Source: Acanthaster planci (taxonomy: Eukaryota; Echinodermata; Asteroidea; Valvatida; Acanthasteridae). Taken from it: a stretch of DNA of 64,000 nt. Below, piece by piece: positions 12,601 to 25,278 of this stretch (the first letter of the stretch is position 1; every line of letters starts with the position of its first letter). The position numbers were made by a program, and so were the translations under genes. The stretch spans positions 1,978,158 through 2,042,157 of the forward strand of contig NW_019091359.1 of NCBI RefSeq assembly GCF_001949145.1, in the 5' to 3' direction. The notes beneath the pieces are model-generated. The model did no database searches, had not been told where the DNA came from, and was given only the letters and a program-made list of their open reading frames with translations.

Positions 12601-15600
12601 ATTTTCATTTACAAACACGCCCTCTTCTGCTCTGCTCTGATTGGATAGGCCCAACATGAATGATTATTTCCTCTGGTGTGAAAAAAAAATCCTGTGAAGG
12701 AATTTTAATTTGAATTTTCTTGTTTAAAAGGTTTTTTAAATAGACAAGTTATTGTTTTGTATCAATTGATGCAAGTGTTGAAGTCTGATTTGAGAAAAAA
12801 TTGATAAAGAAATTCATTTTGAGTAATTGTATCAACAGTGACAAATGCCTTTCATGTTCTACATGGAATCCTTCTCTGAATAGTACTCTTGTTCATCATC
12901 GTTCATTGACTGGTGTTGACCGGCAATAATGCGTTTTTGATCTGCCCATCTCACGTCAGCTCTCTTGTTGATGAGTGGCTGCAGTTTATTTTCTGAGTCT
13001 CGCAATTGCCACACGGTGAAATCATCACATATCACTGTCAGTGCACTGCTCACGCAATGCCATTTGCGAGGAGAACCGGTTTGTAGAGAGGCAAGTTACC
13101 AGTCACCCTCAGCGAAAAAGTAATTCACACTTCCACGCACATCTGCCAGCTGGTGAACAGATAGCAGGCCCTAATGATATTGCCACCAGTGGCAGCTCAT
13201 AGACAAGCACTTGCCAATAATCACACCATCTCCCCCATGCTATATCATTGGTTACCGGCCTGGGGACTGCGGCATACTACAAGGGGCTCTAGTTATCATC
13301 AAACAATGCCGAAAGGATGGGGGGGGGTTTGCATAGTTACTTGATGGTATGCCTACAATACGTGTTTATACAGTTGCTCCGTGTAGACAAAAGTAGCTGA
13401 ACAAATACTGTTTGAGGAATAACTGATATTTGATTTTAAAGCCGGTATATGCCGCTTTCTTTAGAATCCTGTTGCATTACTGTAATCTGCTTATTGCAAA
13501 TAAGTCCACCCATCAGCCCAAGCATCAGTCAGTGAGCCTGATTGAAGTATGGTAAATGTAGCTTTGCTTAGAGCTCTCACTCTGCCAAACTTGCCCAAGT
13601 TTTTCCTGAGACCTGATTATCTACCCTTTTTTGGCAGTGTTGACACCACTCATGTTGATAACCGGGCTAAAGTGTCAGACAGTGTTGTATTGTAAGATGG
13701 GGGCTATGCTGCATGGCAGCCACCGCACCTTCCGTTAGCTCAGGTGGTGTTTTGGGTTCGGCAAGCTTAAAAGGGAGCCTATCAGCCAATAACACAGATT
13801 GGCAAACACATTAGGTCCTTACTTGTTAGGTTTGACACATTGGATGATATCTTGAGTGTTTGTTTTGAGACCAGAGTCAGAGGAGAATGACCAGTCTATT
13901 TATGACTCTTGGGTGTGAAGTGCACTTTGCTAAACAGCTGTTGGAGTCTACCTGTGGAAAGTACATTACACTCTGAAGTCAAGATTTGGGTCCAATTTAA
14001 CAAAATGCTCAGCAAATATGCTTACTACTCGCAGCTTGTTCAACTACACCCCTGGCTTCTTCTAAAAACGCCAAATTTCACTAGCCAGTTCTTGTTCTGC
14101 AGTATTTTTTCCCCAAAAGCAATTATTCTGAAGAAGTCCAGGAACAGACACTGTGAGCAAGTCTGCTTTCACTCATCAGTAATTCACTGTGAGGTTTGAA
14201 ACATTCTGACCCATTTCCAAATTCCGTAATTTAGATGAATGCCTTGGTGATCCTGGGGGGAATCTGGTGTTGGTTCTGAAACTGTTCAGAAAGACTGCAG
14301 CGTGCCCTGGCTTCGATGTGTATTTTTCAAAGGAAAAGTTGAGGGAGAGCCATGCTCCGCTAGGTTGACACAAGCCAGAAGTGTCTTATGGGTAAACAAG
14401 AACTCAAACAGCCTTCAGGAACTTGACTTGCGGTCAACAGCAAGAGGAATCCCAATCATTTTGTTCTATTTTCAGGACCAGTCGTAAATCTACCAGTCTC
14501 TTGGAATTGTACATATCTGCCCAGTGTATACATTGATGTTAGGTCTTGCTGATTGATAAACAGTTTGTTTGTTGCCCTTAGTGTTTTTTCTTTGTTATAG
14601 AATGAAAGGTACATGTATTGCAGCTATGGCCAGTTTGCTGTTGACGACTTAAAGCACAAAGAAAAGTTTCTTGGTGTGTTTGGTGGTGGTGCATTTTTTG
14701 GGTGAGGATTAATTACAGTCACAATACTGCAAATAATCCTTAGTAGTACCAGTGGGGAGAAAAAGATCGCAGTACAAGTATTTTGTCAGTTCCTGCCAAG
14801 GGCTTCATCTTGCCGTGGTTTTTACTCAGCTGTTCTCGTACATGTACTTAGGCCAAATTTCAAAACTCTGCTAACTACAGAACTTGGCATTGATGGTCAC
14901 CATTCAGTGCTTCCAGGATTTTAGTTCAAAACCTCTGTGCTGTTGCATTGTTCCTGCGTGCTTGTAATCTGATCATAGAAAGTTAAATAGCGATAGTCAT
15001 GTGATTCTTCTAGAATGCACCAAGTAAGCTGCGTTATGACGTAAATTGCAAGACAGCCAACCAACCCTTTAAACAGAAAAACAGTATTTGGTAGCCATTG
15101 GCTCCTAATGGGGAAATATCTAGGCACCAGCACTTTTATGAAAATTTAGTCATCACGTGTGCTGAATATTCATGAATACACACATGTAGTATAAATACCC
15201 TGCATTTACATCGTCCATCAATGTCGAAGAATCATGACCTGGCACAGCACATGTCCACCACACAACTTGCATACAAGCGCCAATGAGGTCAATCCATGAA
15301 ATCAGGGTTTTCGCTAAGGGTTCAGCCACTGTATGTTTTGACGTCCATGGTTTCAGTGTGCCGCAGGACACCCTGCTGCATGAATTGCACTATTTCTGAC
15401 ACTCTAAATCACAGCGACACCCTTTAATTCTGCATGAGCTCCGTGTCAGGTTTCATTTACGTTGCTGCAAAAAAGCAGCAAAAAATGGAGCCCATGCCAT
15501 GCCGTGGTTTGTAAAATGGCCCTGGTGTCCGTATACAGTGCATCAACAACGTATGTTGAGATCGGGAACCAACCAAACCGTGCGACACATTTACTTGTAA

Positions 15601-15712
15601 AGTATGGTTATGTACATGTACAGCGCACTCGGTACGACTCGATGCGACTTGCGCTGCCGTTTCTACTTTTCCGAAACGAACTTTAAGTATACTTTAAATA
15701 CATTTGTATGTA
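9605..15712. other. Non-coding stretch with CpG-dense patches
   Basis: No confident gene. From about 10,040 to 10,420 the sequence is clearly richer in CpG than its surroundings and carries a perfect octamer ATGCAAAT at 10,182. A second patch at 12,450-12,560 holds several CpGs and TGCGCATGC, an NRF1-like word. The rest is AT-rich sequence with short random open frames. Confidence 0.45.
10040..10420. promoter_or_regulatory. CpG-dense patch with octamer motif, candidate regulatory element
   Basis: This 380-base patch contains clusters such as GGCCGGCCGCC and CCGCGGAC in otherwise CpG-poor DNA. It also contains the POU-family octamer ATGCAAAT at 10,182-10,189. A minus-strand frame of 131 codons overlaps it but has no recognisable domain; high GC content alone lengthens open frames. 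A conserved enhancer, a small promoter or an unrecognised exon are all possible. Confidence 0.25.
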
Positions 15713-15819
15713 GTTTTTAAGCTATCTTCAGTCGCAAATGGCGACTAGATGGTGAAAATATGATTGCATTAGCAAAAATTTGGTCGCATTTGCGACTGAT
15801 TTAGGCGCTATTTAAAGCA
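15713..15819. repeat. Foldback repeat with AGTCGCAAATG arms
   Basis: The left arm TCAGTCGCAAATGGCGACTA (15728-15747) pairs with TGGTCGCATTTGCGACTGA (15781-15799), with one bulged base and few mismatches. Weaker complementarity extends outward to about 15,713 and 15,819. The spacer is about 33 bases. The whole could form a long hairpin and looks like a short miniature inverted-repeat element or its remnant. No target-site duplication was identified. Confidence 0.7.
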
Positions 15820-18800
15820 TTGCAGCCAACATCTTAGTTCTGGGTCAACTTTATCCAAAAAGTCTAAGAGGATGCGACATCTCAATTACTCCAGAAAGCT
15901 CACAGACATCTTGTTGATGAGTTCTAATGGATGACATTCTAGACCCAGTGGCCTACATGATGGTGAACTGTTCATTGAACTTTTCACATTGGCTGGTCCA
16001 GCTGTTGCAGTCCACTGGGAGGATTTTAATGACTGAACGCTTTGGTATCTGACATCCAACATCCATTAACCATGGTCTGGATGGGTCCAGTGGGCTTCTT
16101 AAGTCTCCAGTCCTCAGGCAAACACTTGCTGTCCATCATTCAAAAAGGAAGGAAAAATATCGCTTGAAAATTATTCCTGGACTTGATTAAGAGTGGAGTA
16201 CTTTTAATATTGGATGTGCCGTTGCAGAGAAGAGAATTATGACAACGTGACAACTGACGGGTTCTGTAGTAAAAGGGAAGTTGGTTTGTCTTTTTTTTTC
16301 AGGGGATGTGTGTTTTTCCAGTAATACTTTAGTGGTGTTTGGAACAAAGTTTAAAATCTGCCAAAATTGGCTTGTCAGGTCCTAGTTCTGTGGTCACAGC
16401 TACGTGTACCTAAATGATTATTTTGTATTGGATGTACTTGGGCATTGATTGTTCCAGCTCAACACAATGCTTTCACGGCATCCTTCCCGATTGTTCATTG
16501 TTCCATCCTCCCAATAGAGTCCACTTGTCTAACAGAGGAACTGATGTTCTTTCAGTTTGCCCACAATTTTTACCTCAGACATCAACAAAATCTTTTTACC
16601 CCTTACTAAATCCATTGCCAAATATGCACACATTTGGCAGGCTGTGCTGGTCCAGAGAACAGTAACCACTCTTTACCCTCTCAGTACCACCGACCATGTT
16701 TGAGGTTTTTGTTGTGGCTGATAGGAAGGAATGCCTTCAATACCATATTGGCTAAATTGATGATGTACTGCTCTGGCATGTTCTGCATCACTTGTTTTCC
16801 CCTTCTTTCGCTGTACAGGTTATTATTAATTCCTTCGAGCAGGCGTCTAACTTCAACATGTTCACGCTGAAGTTGTGGTTGTTGTGGGTTGGGGGGGGGA
16901 ATCTTGTAAAGACTTCCATTATTACCATATCACAACATTTCAAACAATCAAACCTACTTTTTATCCTTTATCCGTGTAATTCACACAATTTCACATTTTG
17001 GTCTATAGATGCACTGAGCATTTCCAGCACACCCATACTTTGCCTACATGTACGGATAGTTGTTTTGAAAATGCCATTTTTTCCGTTAATGGTGGGGCTG
17101 ATTTTTAAAACATCAATGCAATGGAGGTCAAACATTTGGACTACTTGGACTGTGACATAAGAAAAAATGTCAGATGGGAGAAAAAGAAATGTAGTCCCAC
17201 CATCCCATCATCCCTTGTCTCTGTCAGGGTTAAGTTTCCAGTAAGGCAGTAATTCTTAAGCAGCTGTCTTTCTTTAGTGCTGAAGAAATGGTACTTGGGA
17301 TTCCAAAGTAAATTCTGTTTGTATGATCAGCCTTGGTTACGGAAATTATATTGAACAATATCATTATTGAAACTGTTAGTGGTGTTGAATAGACTTTAAT
17401 TTAAAATGCTTTAATCCAAGTGGCACTTTCTACTGTGTGTTGTCACATTCTTTCACAAAGATTGTCCTCAAATACTGTTGTGTACAATACAGGTATTCTT
17501 TTTTTTTTAAAGCCCCAGTTTATCCCACATACCAGTGTCTGTGTTTACTTCTGATAGAACAAAGCTGGGGGAGAAAAGCAACACTTTCTGTGAATGGCAT
17601 TTGTCCTGTCCTAAAAGGTGTTTACAAGAATGAGACACATGTACTCAAAGGAGCCTTTGGTGCAGTGCCATAGTCGGCTAGTAGTGGAACAATTGAGTTC
17701 CAGTGCAGGGAAGTGTCTCCATGGAGAAAGCCTTAAGATAATGGGTCCATTTGGAGGCAACTTCTAAGGTGTCCGCCTTCTGGTGGGAGCTATAATCTGG
17801 TCAGGGGAGAGCCTGGCTTGGGCAAAGGAGCCGACAAGGATGGGGAACAAGGAGGAGGAATTTGAGGCACAATGACCAGGGTGGAGTGATCACACAATGG
17901 CATTGTGCCCAGGTGCTTGTTGTGGTCTAAAGCAGCTGTTTGGAATCCAAAAAAGAAAAGCCATGTGGAGGCAGACCGATGACTCAGACAGTTTGGTGAG
18001 GTCAGGCCTGTGCTTGAAGTCTGTGCAAGAAAATATTGGACATTTCATTTTGGAATAAGGGGAATGCCTCTGTGCAAATGTTCTGACTGCAGTGAGCAAA
18101 AGTAGAGACTGAAGCAAATTACACATTTGAAAATTGCTTTTGAATTTCAAACAATACCAATTCCAAATCTCTCAATATGTTAGGTGTGGAATATACTTGT
18201 GTCACTGTTATACATTGCACATTAGTGGCTCAAGTTACTTTTTTTTAAAGATGGAATTTCAATTTATGTAAAAGCCAATATCATGCATGTAGCTTTTCCC
18301 TTTAGCACCTGATTTTTGCATGCACCCTGGCCTGATCTTTTTTTTTCATGATGAGGTTGTGGCAGCAGTGAAGCCTACATCCTCTTTTTCCTGAGCATCT
18401 TGAAACAGCCAAAATACCCATTCTGGCCCAAATGGTCGTAATTAAAAAAAAAAATTATTCATGTGTATCCTGTCCTGGTTTGAGTCATTTGGGGGGTTCT
18501 GGTCAACCCCAGCAAGTTGACTAGTAAAGGTCCACGGAAGCCTTGTTTCCTATGGGCAAGTCTGACCTCTTTTTGACCTTGAAAGCCCAATTAGAGTGCC
18601 ACATGATAAATTGGGGTGTTGTAATTTACTGAACAATATTTAACATTCCCTGACCACCAATATTTGGCACCCATAACCCTGGACTGCCAGACTAAACAAA
18701 CCTCCCAACAGGGCACCCATTAAGGGGACAATTCTCTGTAAGCATTTCAACAAGCTAATAATTGCTCTTTGAGCATTACTGTGGGATACAAAGTAGATAG

Positions 18801-21076
18801 GTACCACCTGTTAGATAGGGGGAATTTACTCCATGGATGTAACTGTTTGAAGTGCCACCAAGCAAAGTCTGGTACCCCCAGCTTCAATATATGCAATGTG
18901 TGTAATGCGTGGAATTGATAAACAGTTCACCATGGTCCAGCCCGACCTCTGACCCATGCAAACCTCCCCCCCCCCTTTGTTTCCTCACCCACTGTTTCTA
19001 CTTACCACTACCCAGGTTCAGAGTTTCATGCAGGATTGAAACGTGTGTCTGTCCCTTCTCAAAAAAGGTTAAAGACTGCTTTCCCCTACAAAAAAATTTT
19101 TGAAACTGATACCCGTTGGTAGTAGTTGAATCCATTTAGCAACCTAACTATGTGCAGGGTTTTTAAGGAAATGTACTAAAAGATTTATTTACAGCTGTTG
19201 ATGATTTATGTAAAACAGGGGATTGTGAATTTGATACTTGAAAAACAAATGCCTGTCCAAAACTGTTTTGCCTGGCCTGCCTTCAGGGCGGGCTGATAGT
19301 TTGTTAGATCAGACAGTACCTCATTCTGTTTCTCAGTAATTTTAATTTTTCTTTTCTTTTTCCCGAACATTTTTGTGCCCGAACATCACGTCTCTTCTCC
19401 ACAACTTGGATATCTCTGGAAATATTCTCCAGGTAAGAGTTTTAGATTTCCTTGACTGCTCCGTGGTGCATATTGTATATTGGCAAACATGGTATTCATG
19501 AGCCTGTGATAGTCCCAAGGATTTTCCGGATTCAAGAGGATTACCAGACGGTGGTTTTTGGTGCATGCTGAAAGTATTCAATGAACAGTGTGGCTCACTT
19601 CAGGAAAAAAATACCAAAAAGGTTTAAATGACGAAGCACTGTGAAACTGTCATACTTGTAGCCTTGATATGGTTGTTTTGTATTACATGTACATGCTTTA
19701 CTTGCTGGTCTAGTTCCTGAAGTTCTACCGTACATTTTTGAAGTGTAGAGAAAAATCTGCAGTGGAAGATTTTGTTTATCTCATCCAGTAGTGGTCCTTT
19801 CCTTGCACTCCCCATTACAGGCACTTTCAATTGTTGCCTTAGGTGGCATTCATCCCAAATTACGGGATAGAAAAAAATCAAAGCTTGCTACAAGCACCAG
19901 CGGGCACAGGACACGAGACATTGAACTTTAGAACAAATAAACATTAGGTTGCCATAAAGATCCCTAAGAGTAAGAAGCATCACCTGGAGAAGAAATATGG
20001 GTTGATCCTCTGGGGAGAGCTGTAGAATCACAACTCGGAGTGTGCCACCAAGGAATGTGCACTCTAGACAGTTTACGATTATTTTAGCAAGGCAGATCCA
20101 GAAGTTGGACCAGATGTATCCCTGCCTTGGGTTTGTGAGGTATTGGATTACCTCTGAACTCCCCCTTCCGCATGTCAATTCATTGGATGAGAGGTGAAGT
20201 TTGTTAGGGGAGTTGAAGACACTGGAAGCGGTCAATGACATCAGAGGCTGACTGTCTTCTGATGTCCAAGGTCTTGGTTGGAAGAATCCTTTGAAAGGAT
20301 TTAAACAGTTTGGAAGGGGTGTCAAACATCTCCAGGTCCACCTGGTTCAACTTATTGTGTCCGGCTGTAGTTACATGAATACATGTGTCTGTGTTAGATA
20401 TAGTTCCCATTGAGAGGTGAGCAGAGGACCTCAGCCCAGATGTGTCTGGCCTTTTTTCCTCCACCCCTTCTTAAAGGTGTCCTTAGGTTTGTTTTGTCTT
20501 CTAAGTGGTAAAGATAATTTTTCTGAAAAGGTTTAGCTCAGCTGAAAAAAAAGAAACAAAATGAAAAACAGAATCTTCCAGATTTTATTTTATCTACAGA
20601 GGGAAATTGTTCTTTGCTCAATAAGTTGAACTTCAGGGTGGCCGACCATCCCAAAGGTGGTTGTCTGTTTTTTTAAATTGAATTCCAGTTTCCACTCCAG
20701 AAGGGGGCATACCAGATGTGTTCCCCCCCCCCAGTTTCTGTATTTTTCAGTGTTTTTGTTGTTTTGTTTGAGAGAGAGAGACTTTTTCATTTCCCTCCTT
20801 TTTTTCTGGCTGTCAACTTGTTATTTAATTGCTTTTTACGACAGATAATCATCAAAACTATTCCTTGCTCGTTCGTTTGGGATTACCTTTATTTAGGCCA
20901 CTCCCCCTTGTTGTACATGCTAAATCTATCAGTTCATTTTTGTCAACATTCAAAGCATTTCCTGTTCCAAAGTAGTCTGCTACCGTGAGCACCTGCCTTT
21001 TTTGTTGTGCTTTTTTTTGGTTGTGCAGTGTGAGCCAGCTTCGGTCAGCTGTAACCTCAGATAGACTCAATCTCTG

Positions 21077-21172
21077 AAACTGAACAAAACCCAGGGAGCT
21101 GTGGTCCCAGTGTTTGTTGATTTGGGGGTTGGTCAGGGTTGTCCAAACAGTGACCATTACCCATTATGCTTG
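21077..21172 (+). repeat. Dispersed ~95 bp repeat, copy 1
   Basis: This stretch aligns with 23,916-24,012 over its full length. Shared blocks include GGTCAGGGTTGT, GACCATT and CCCATTAT, separated by substitutions and small differences. I judge them clearly homologous, at very roughly three quarters identity by eye. Both copies are on the same strand, 2.8 kb apart. The family is unknown; it could be part of a SINE, a LINE tail or a local duplication. Confidence 0.7.
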
Positions 21173-22133
21173 CCTGCTGTTTGACTTTCCCAAAGGCAGT
21201 GGAAGTGACATAGTTGGTTTCTTGTTGGGAGATGGTGTTTTTAAAGTAATGGGATATGTCAGGTTTTGAGACATGTTAACTTGACTGCTGCTAAGGCCAA
21301 GGCTTACTGTCTGTGTTCTGATTTGGAATGGCTTTCATTTGGTGGTACCGGTTTACTGGCATTTTTTAATCCTACCATAATTCATGTAAGGGAACCAACG
21401 TTTCAAGAGTATGATCGACCAGAATGCTTTGGGTGCCAATTTTCTTTCCACATTTTGTTGATTTCAAAGAGTTACCTGTATGTATGTTGCATAGCGCCCT
21501 CTTGTGACAAGGTTGTCAGGAGGAAAAGCTGCAAACCTTCAGTGTATATCTCATCAGTGGAATAGCCTGAGTGGGGGGGGGTAGTTCCTCGGGAGCTTTT
21601 TTTTGGGGGGGGGAGCTTTTGCCATGTCGTCTGTAGTGTGTTAATACACTTTACTTTTTATGTGGGCATAGCCTTAACGTTTTTGTAAGAGCCGTCAACT
21701 ATTCAAACTCTGTGGCATGGGGGAAGGGAGCAAGGAACCCCCCCTCGGCTATACCACTGCATTCTGCAGTTGTTTTTTTTCTGACCAGAGTTGGCAGATG
21801 AAACAATCTTCTGTAAAAAGTGTGAAAAGCAACCATCCAAAATAAATTTCACCAGACAGCCTCAACAAGCACTTCCATATTAAATGCTTAGGGCACAAAA
21901 TTGTGTGTACAGGGGGAAAATGATGCAAACCATAGTTGATTTTCTGCAAATCGTCTTATGTAAAAATTAGAAAAATTAGACTTATTGCTTGCATATACAA
22001 GAAACAGTTTTCCAGTTCAAGCAGACCATGGGTACAGTATGTTTCAAGGCACGTAGAAAAGTTACATTTCAATATGTCATTTGATGTACAGTCAGATATA
22101 TTTATTAATTAGTTCTGTACTTCTTCAAATGAC

Positions 22134-22480
22134 ATGACATTTCCATTTGAATTGCTTTTCTCAAGTGCTGTTGTTGGCATTATTAGCTCTGGCCAAATTA
22201 TGCATAATGGGTCATTCACTGCGATGGCTTGTCTGTACACTCAAGCAGCGTCCTCTGTCATGGAGCGTGTCTGCTATGCAATTAAGCATAATCACTCTGC
22301 ACTGCAAAGACATACAAGTGCCGTAACGCGAGCCGCCAGATACACTCGAAGATGTGTCATTGTCCGAGGACAAAAGGGTCCCTTCCTAATGCTGGACAAA
22401 CACCTGGGGATCGCGTTTCTTCTCGGGCGCAGGGCTCAGCGAGGGAACGCGCCGTTCTGGTCGGGCTGACGAAGGATGGC
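22134..22480. promoter_or_regulatory. Homeodomain/POU motif cluster with CpG-dense block, candidate regulatory element
   Basis: The left half holds a perfect palindrome ATTATGCATAAT (22,197-22,208) and TATGCAATTAAGCATAAT (22,275-22,292). Both are words typical of POU and homeodomain binding. The right half (22,320-22,480) has about 17 CpGs in 150 bases, including GGGCGC and AACGCGCC, in CpG-poor surroundings. A + strand frame of 111 codons crosses the block, but its sequence is not recognisable. An enhancer or unmethylated promoter is the simplest reading; an exon cannot be excluded. Confidence 0.3.
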
Positions 22481-23033
22481 CCGGTAACAGTCCAGTGTTT
22501 GTCATCTTTCCATAGGGAGTAATCATTCCTTTTGCATGTATAAGTTGGAAGGAAAAATCTATTATGGTGCACGTGTGGGGTGCTTGTGCTGTATAGGTTG
22601 CATATGCCAAGAGAAGAATAAAGTCATATTTATTCAGTTAGTTCATGTTAATCTGCTAACTTGCTCGGAACATTGAGTAAATCAAGACTGATCTTTTTCT
22701 TTTTATAAAAAGGACGAAAGGACTTTTTTGCTAGTGAACATAAAACATATTAATTAAGTTTTTATGGTTAGCATTTTACTCTAATGCTCTTTCTACAATG
22801 AGATATTCTGATACCTTGCACGGAAAATACCGAGGGCAGCAAATTAGCCTTGTTGTCTCTAGATCATGGGCATTGATATCCTGCCTATGGAACTATAAAA
22901 AAAGATGGTGAAATAACATGCAGACTTGACAACACATGACCACTTGGACGGTACTTGCTGGCAGTTTTTATGGAGGTCTGCTGGTGTGTTGCATATTGCG
23001 CTCATATTTGGCATCCACACTCTTGAGAGTGGG

Positions 23034-23209
23034 AATACGGGCGATTCACAATAGTGTGCCACCCAGAGTCTGCAACGCGTTGGCCAATCACAATGCGCAA
23101 AATCTGTCGATCCAATGCACGTTTGGAAAGGGTTGACAAATTTCACGCTTTGTGATTGGCCAACGCGTTGCAGACTCATGGGGGCACACTATTGTGAATC
23201 GCTTGTATT
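23034..23209. mobile_element. MITE-like element with ~55 bp inverted ends
   Basis: The element has near-perfect terminal inverted repeats: GCGATTCACAATAGTGTGCC at the left (from 23,041) and its reverse complement at the right (ending 23,202), continuing inward through TGCAACGCGTTGGCCAATCA. The outermost AATAC/GTATT pair extends the repeat to 23,034 and 23,209. The spacer between the arms is about 50 bases and has no coding sequence. The flanks GTGGG and GTAGG are similar but not a convincing target-site duplication. High arm identity suggests a fairly recent element or selection for the hairpin. Confidence 0.8.
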
Positions 23210-23915
23210 GTAGGTCAGCAGTACAGTTTATACTATGACATGAACCTTGGTTTGGTACCCTGTTTTTGCTAAGCAAATATTTTGTGTACTCAGCATATTT
23301 CTAAAACTCTGTGAAATTGCAATGGGCCCCAAGTTCCTGCTAACCAAACAGTCCTGGATACGGGGAATGTTTTAGTGGAATCATCGTGTTGGGTCTACAG
23401 TGTACATTTACATTTGATGCCCTATTTTAAGTATTAACAATCATTGGTGTCGGTACCACCACAGTGCCAATTTCTTTTGTTTCAAGATACCTTGAAGTCC
23501 TTGTGGGGTACCATTTGCATTGTCTCTTAGCAGACAAAGGATATACTGGAACTTAGCGGACACCTTTTAAATTGATCATGTCTGGATTATGCCATGCTGT
23601 GGTCGTAATGCAAATACAGGCACTGGGTGATAGGGCTATCGAAGCTATTAGTTGCTTGGCATGATGTGGAGTTCTTAGGGGCAGTTTGTGTTATTTGTGA
23701 GAGATGTTGAGGTCGTCGACCTTTTTGTCCTAGCAGAGTTTTTAAATTCAGGTGTATGCGGATGTGAACTGACAGTGTTAATTTCAACCAGAGTAGTAGA
23801 CATTGCTTTTTCAAATTTATGTTATGTTGTGAGCTAATTGTCTGTAGAGAGCCAAATTTGGAATCAGATGTCGGGTTCACACAGGCTATTATCATATAAC
23901 AGGACCCCCAACCCG

Positions 23916-24012
23916 GAACTGAATAAGACCTGGGGAGTTTGGGGTCTTAATGTTTGTTAATTTTGGGCCTGGTCAGGGTTGTCTAAACAGAGACCATTGC
24001 CCATTATACTTG
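23916..24012 (+). repeat. Dispersed ~95 bp repeat, copy 2
   Basis: This is the homologue of 21,077-21,172 on the same strand. Conserved words include TGGTCAGGGTTGTC and AGACCATTGCCCATTAT; sequence outside these limits does not align by eye. Its family is unknown. Confidence 0.7.
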
Positions 24013-25201
24013 TCAGAATCAATTGTCATTGTCAAATTCAGAGGGTTTTGTGCTAGTTCAATGAATTTCAGATGGAGCGTGAAAGCTCAGTCGCCTTGCA
24101 TGGTCAAGCTGGTGCTGGTAAAATTATGCACTTGATTCCTCACACTTCAATCCTCAAAGGTTAACTTGAACAAGATTGATCATAGTGGACCGATTTGTCC
24201 GGTTATCACAATTGCACTGATTGGCATCCAAACAAGGATGTCGCTGTTGTCAGTGGTATCATATTGATCATGGGCATCAGAAATTGGCATAGGCCTATAG
24301 CCGTTTTTTTCCATCAGTCATCTTATTTGGCTGAGGCAGGAGCCACCTTGATAGCCTCGCTTGGCACAGCCTGATTTAGCATGCTGGCCAGTGTCAGTCA
24401 CACCAATGTCAGCCACTATTCTTCATTTCATAGCCAATTGTTGTCAAATTAGTTTCATTATTTTAACATCATTTGGGTTGAATTACCTGTATCGAAAAAT
24501 ATTTTGCATTTTTAGATAAGAGTAAGTTTTTAATAAAATGTAAATTCATACAAAAAATCAAATGCTCCATTTGATTTTGTCTTCATGATATTGGTATCGA
24601 CTCTTGTGTACAGTCAGAGGAAGGGCTTATCACCTCTCTAGTAGGGCTTGTCAGCTTAATCAGCCCTGTCACAGAATATCATGAACCCCATAAGAAGGAC
24701 TGGTATAGCACCCTTAGGGAAGGGTCACTCATGGAGACCAACCAATTCGCTCCTTGCCCAGTGCCCACACAGGGCGCTGGGAAGGGCTAATCCGTTTCAC
24801 CAATTTTTGTGATGGAAATATGTCACGCGGGGTCATTGTTAAAAATGCGCGGAACATTGTGGGTTGTGGCCGTGCGACCGGTTGACTTCACTTGTCACCC
24901 AGCCCCCCGCTGATGTACCAGCCTGGCGTGAGCAAAAATGGCGACACCAGTCAAAATCGCAAATGAAATGTGTGTGGCGTGTGCCATCCCTGCTGGGAAA
25001 AATCGTTGTATGCATCTGACAGACGACACAGCGCCAGGTTCGAAAGCAGTACCTGTTCAGTTGGAAGTCGCAGCTCAGCCGCCATGATTTTTTTACGCAA
25101 GAATGTTTACAAAAGAAAGTGATGACCTTGTGGTCACAGGTCGTACAAAATTTAACCCATGAGAGCATACCGTTCAATTGGAACCAACCAGCAGTGATTG
25201 C

Positions 25202-25278
25202 CACTGGTGTCCTGACTGATAGGCACTGGTGTCCTGCCTGATAGGCACTGGTGTCCTGCCTGATAGGCACTGGTGTCC
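25202..25278. repeat. 22-bp tandem repeat, 3.5 copies
   Basis: The unit CACTGGTGTCCTGCCTGATA + GG is repeated three and a half times, with one substitution (GACTG for GCCTG) in the first unit. Because 22 is not a multiple of three, the repeat shifts frame at every copy. It therefore argues against coding in the minus-strand frame of 184 codons that crosses it. Confidence 0.95.

Larger units (their letters stand above)
15820..23033. other. Non-coding stretch, mostly featureless
   Basis: No confident gene. It contains one copy of a dispersed ~95 bp repeat (21,077-21,172), one CTCF-like motif (21,493), a homeodomain/POU motif cluster with a CpG-dense block (22,134-22,480), and several long T, G and C runs. 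The longest frames, a 145-codon and an 86-codon minus-strand frame between 19,888 and 20,464, show no domain I recognise. Confidence 0.45.

Noticed and set aside
19888-20464. Overlapping minus-strand frames of 145 and 86 codons.
   Set aside because: No family similarity or consistent splice structure could be seen, and the two frames overlap in different phases.
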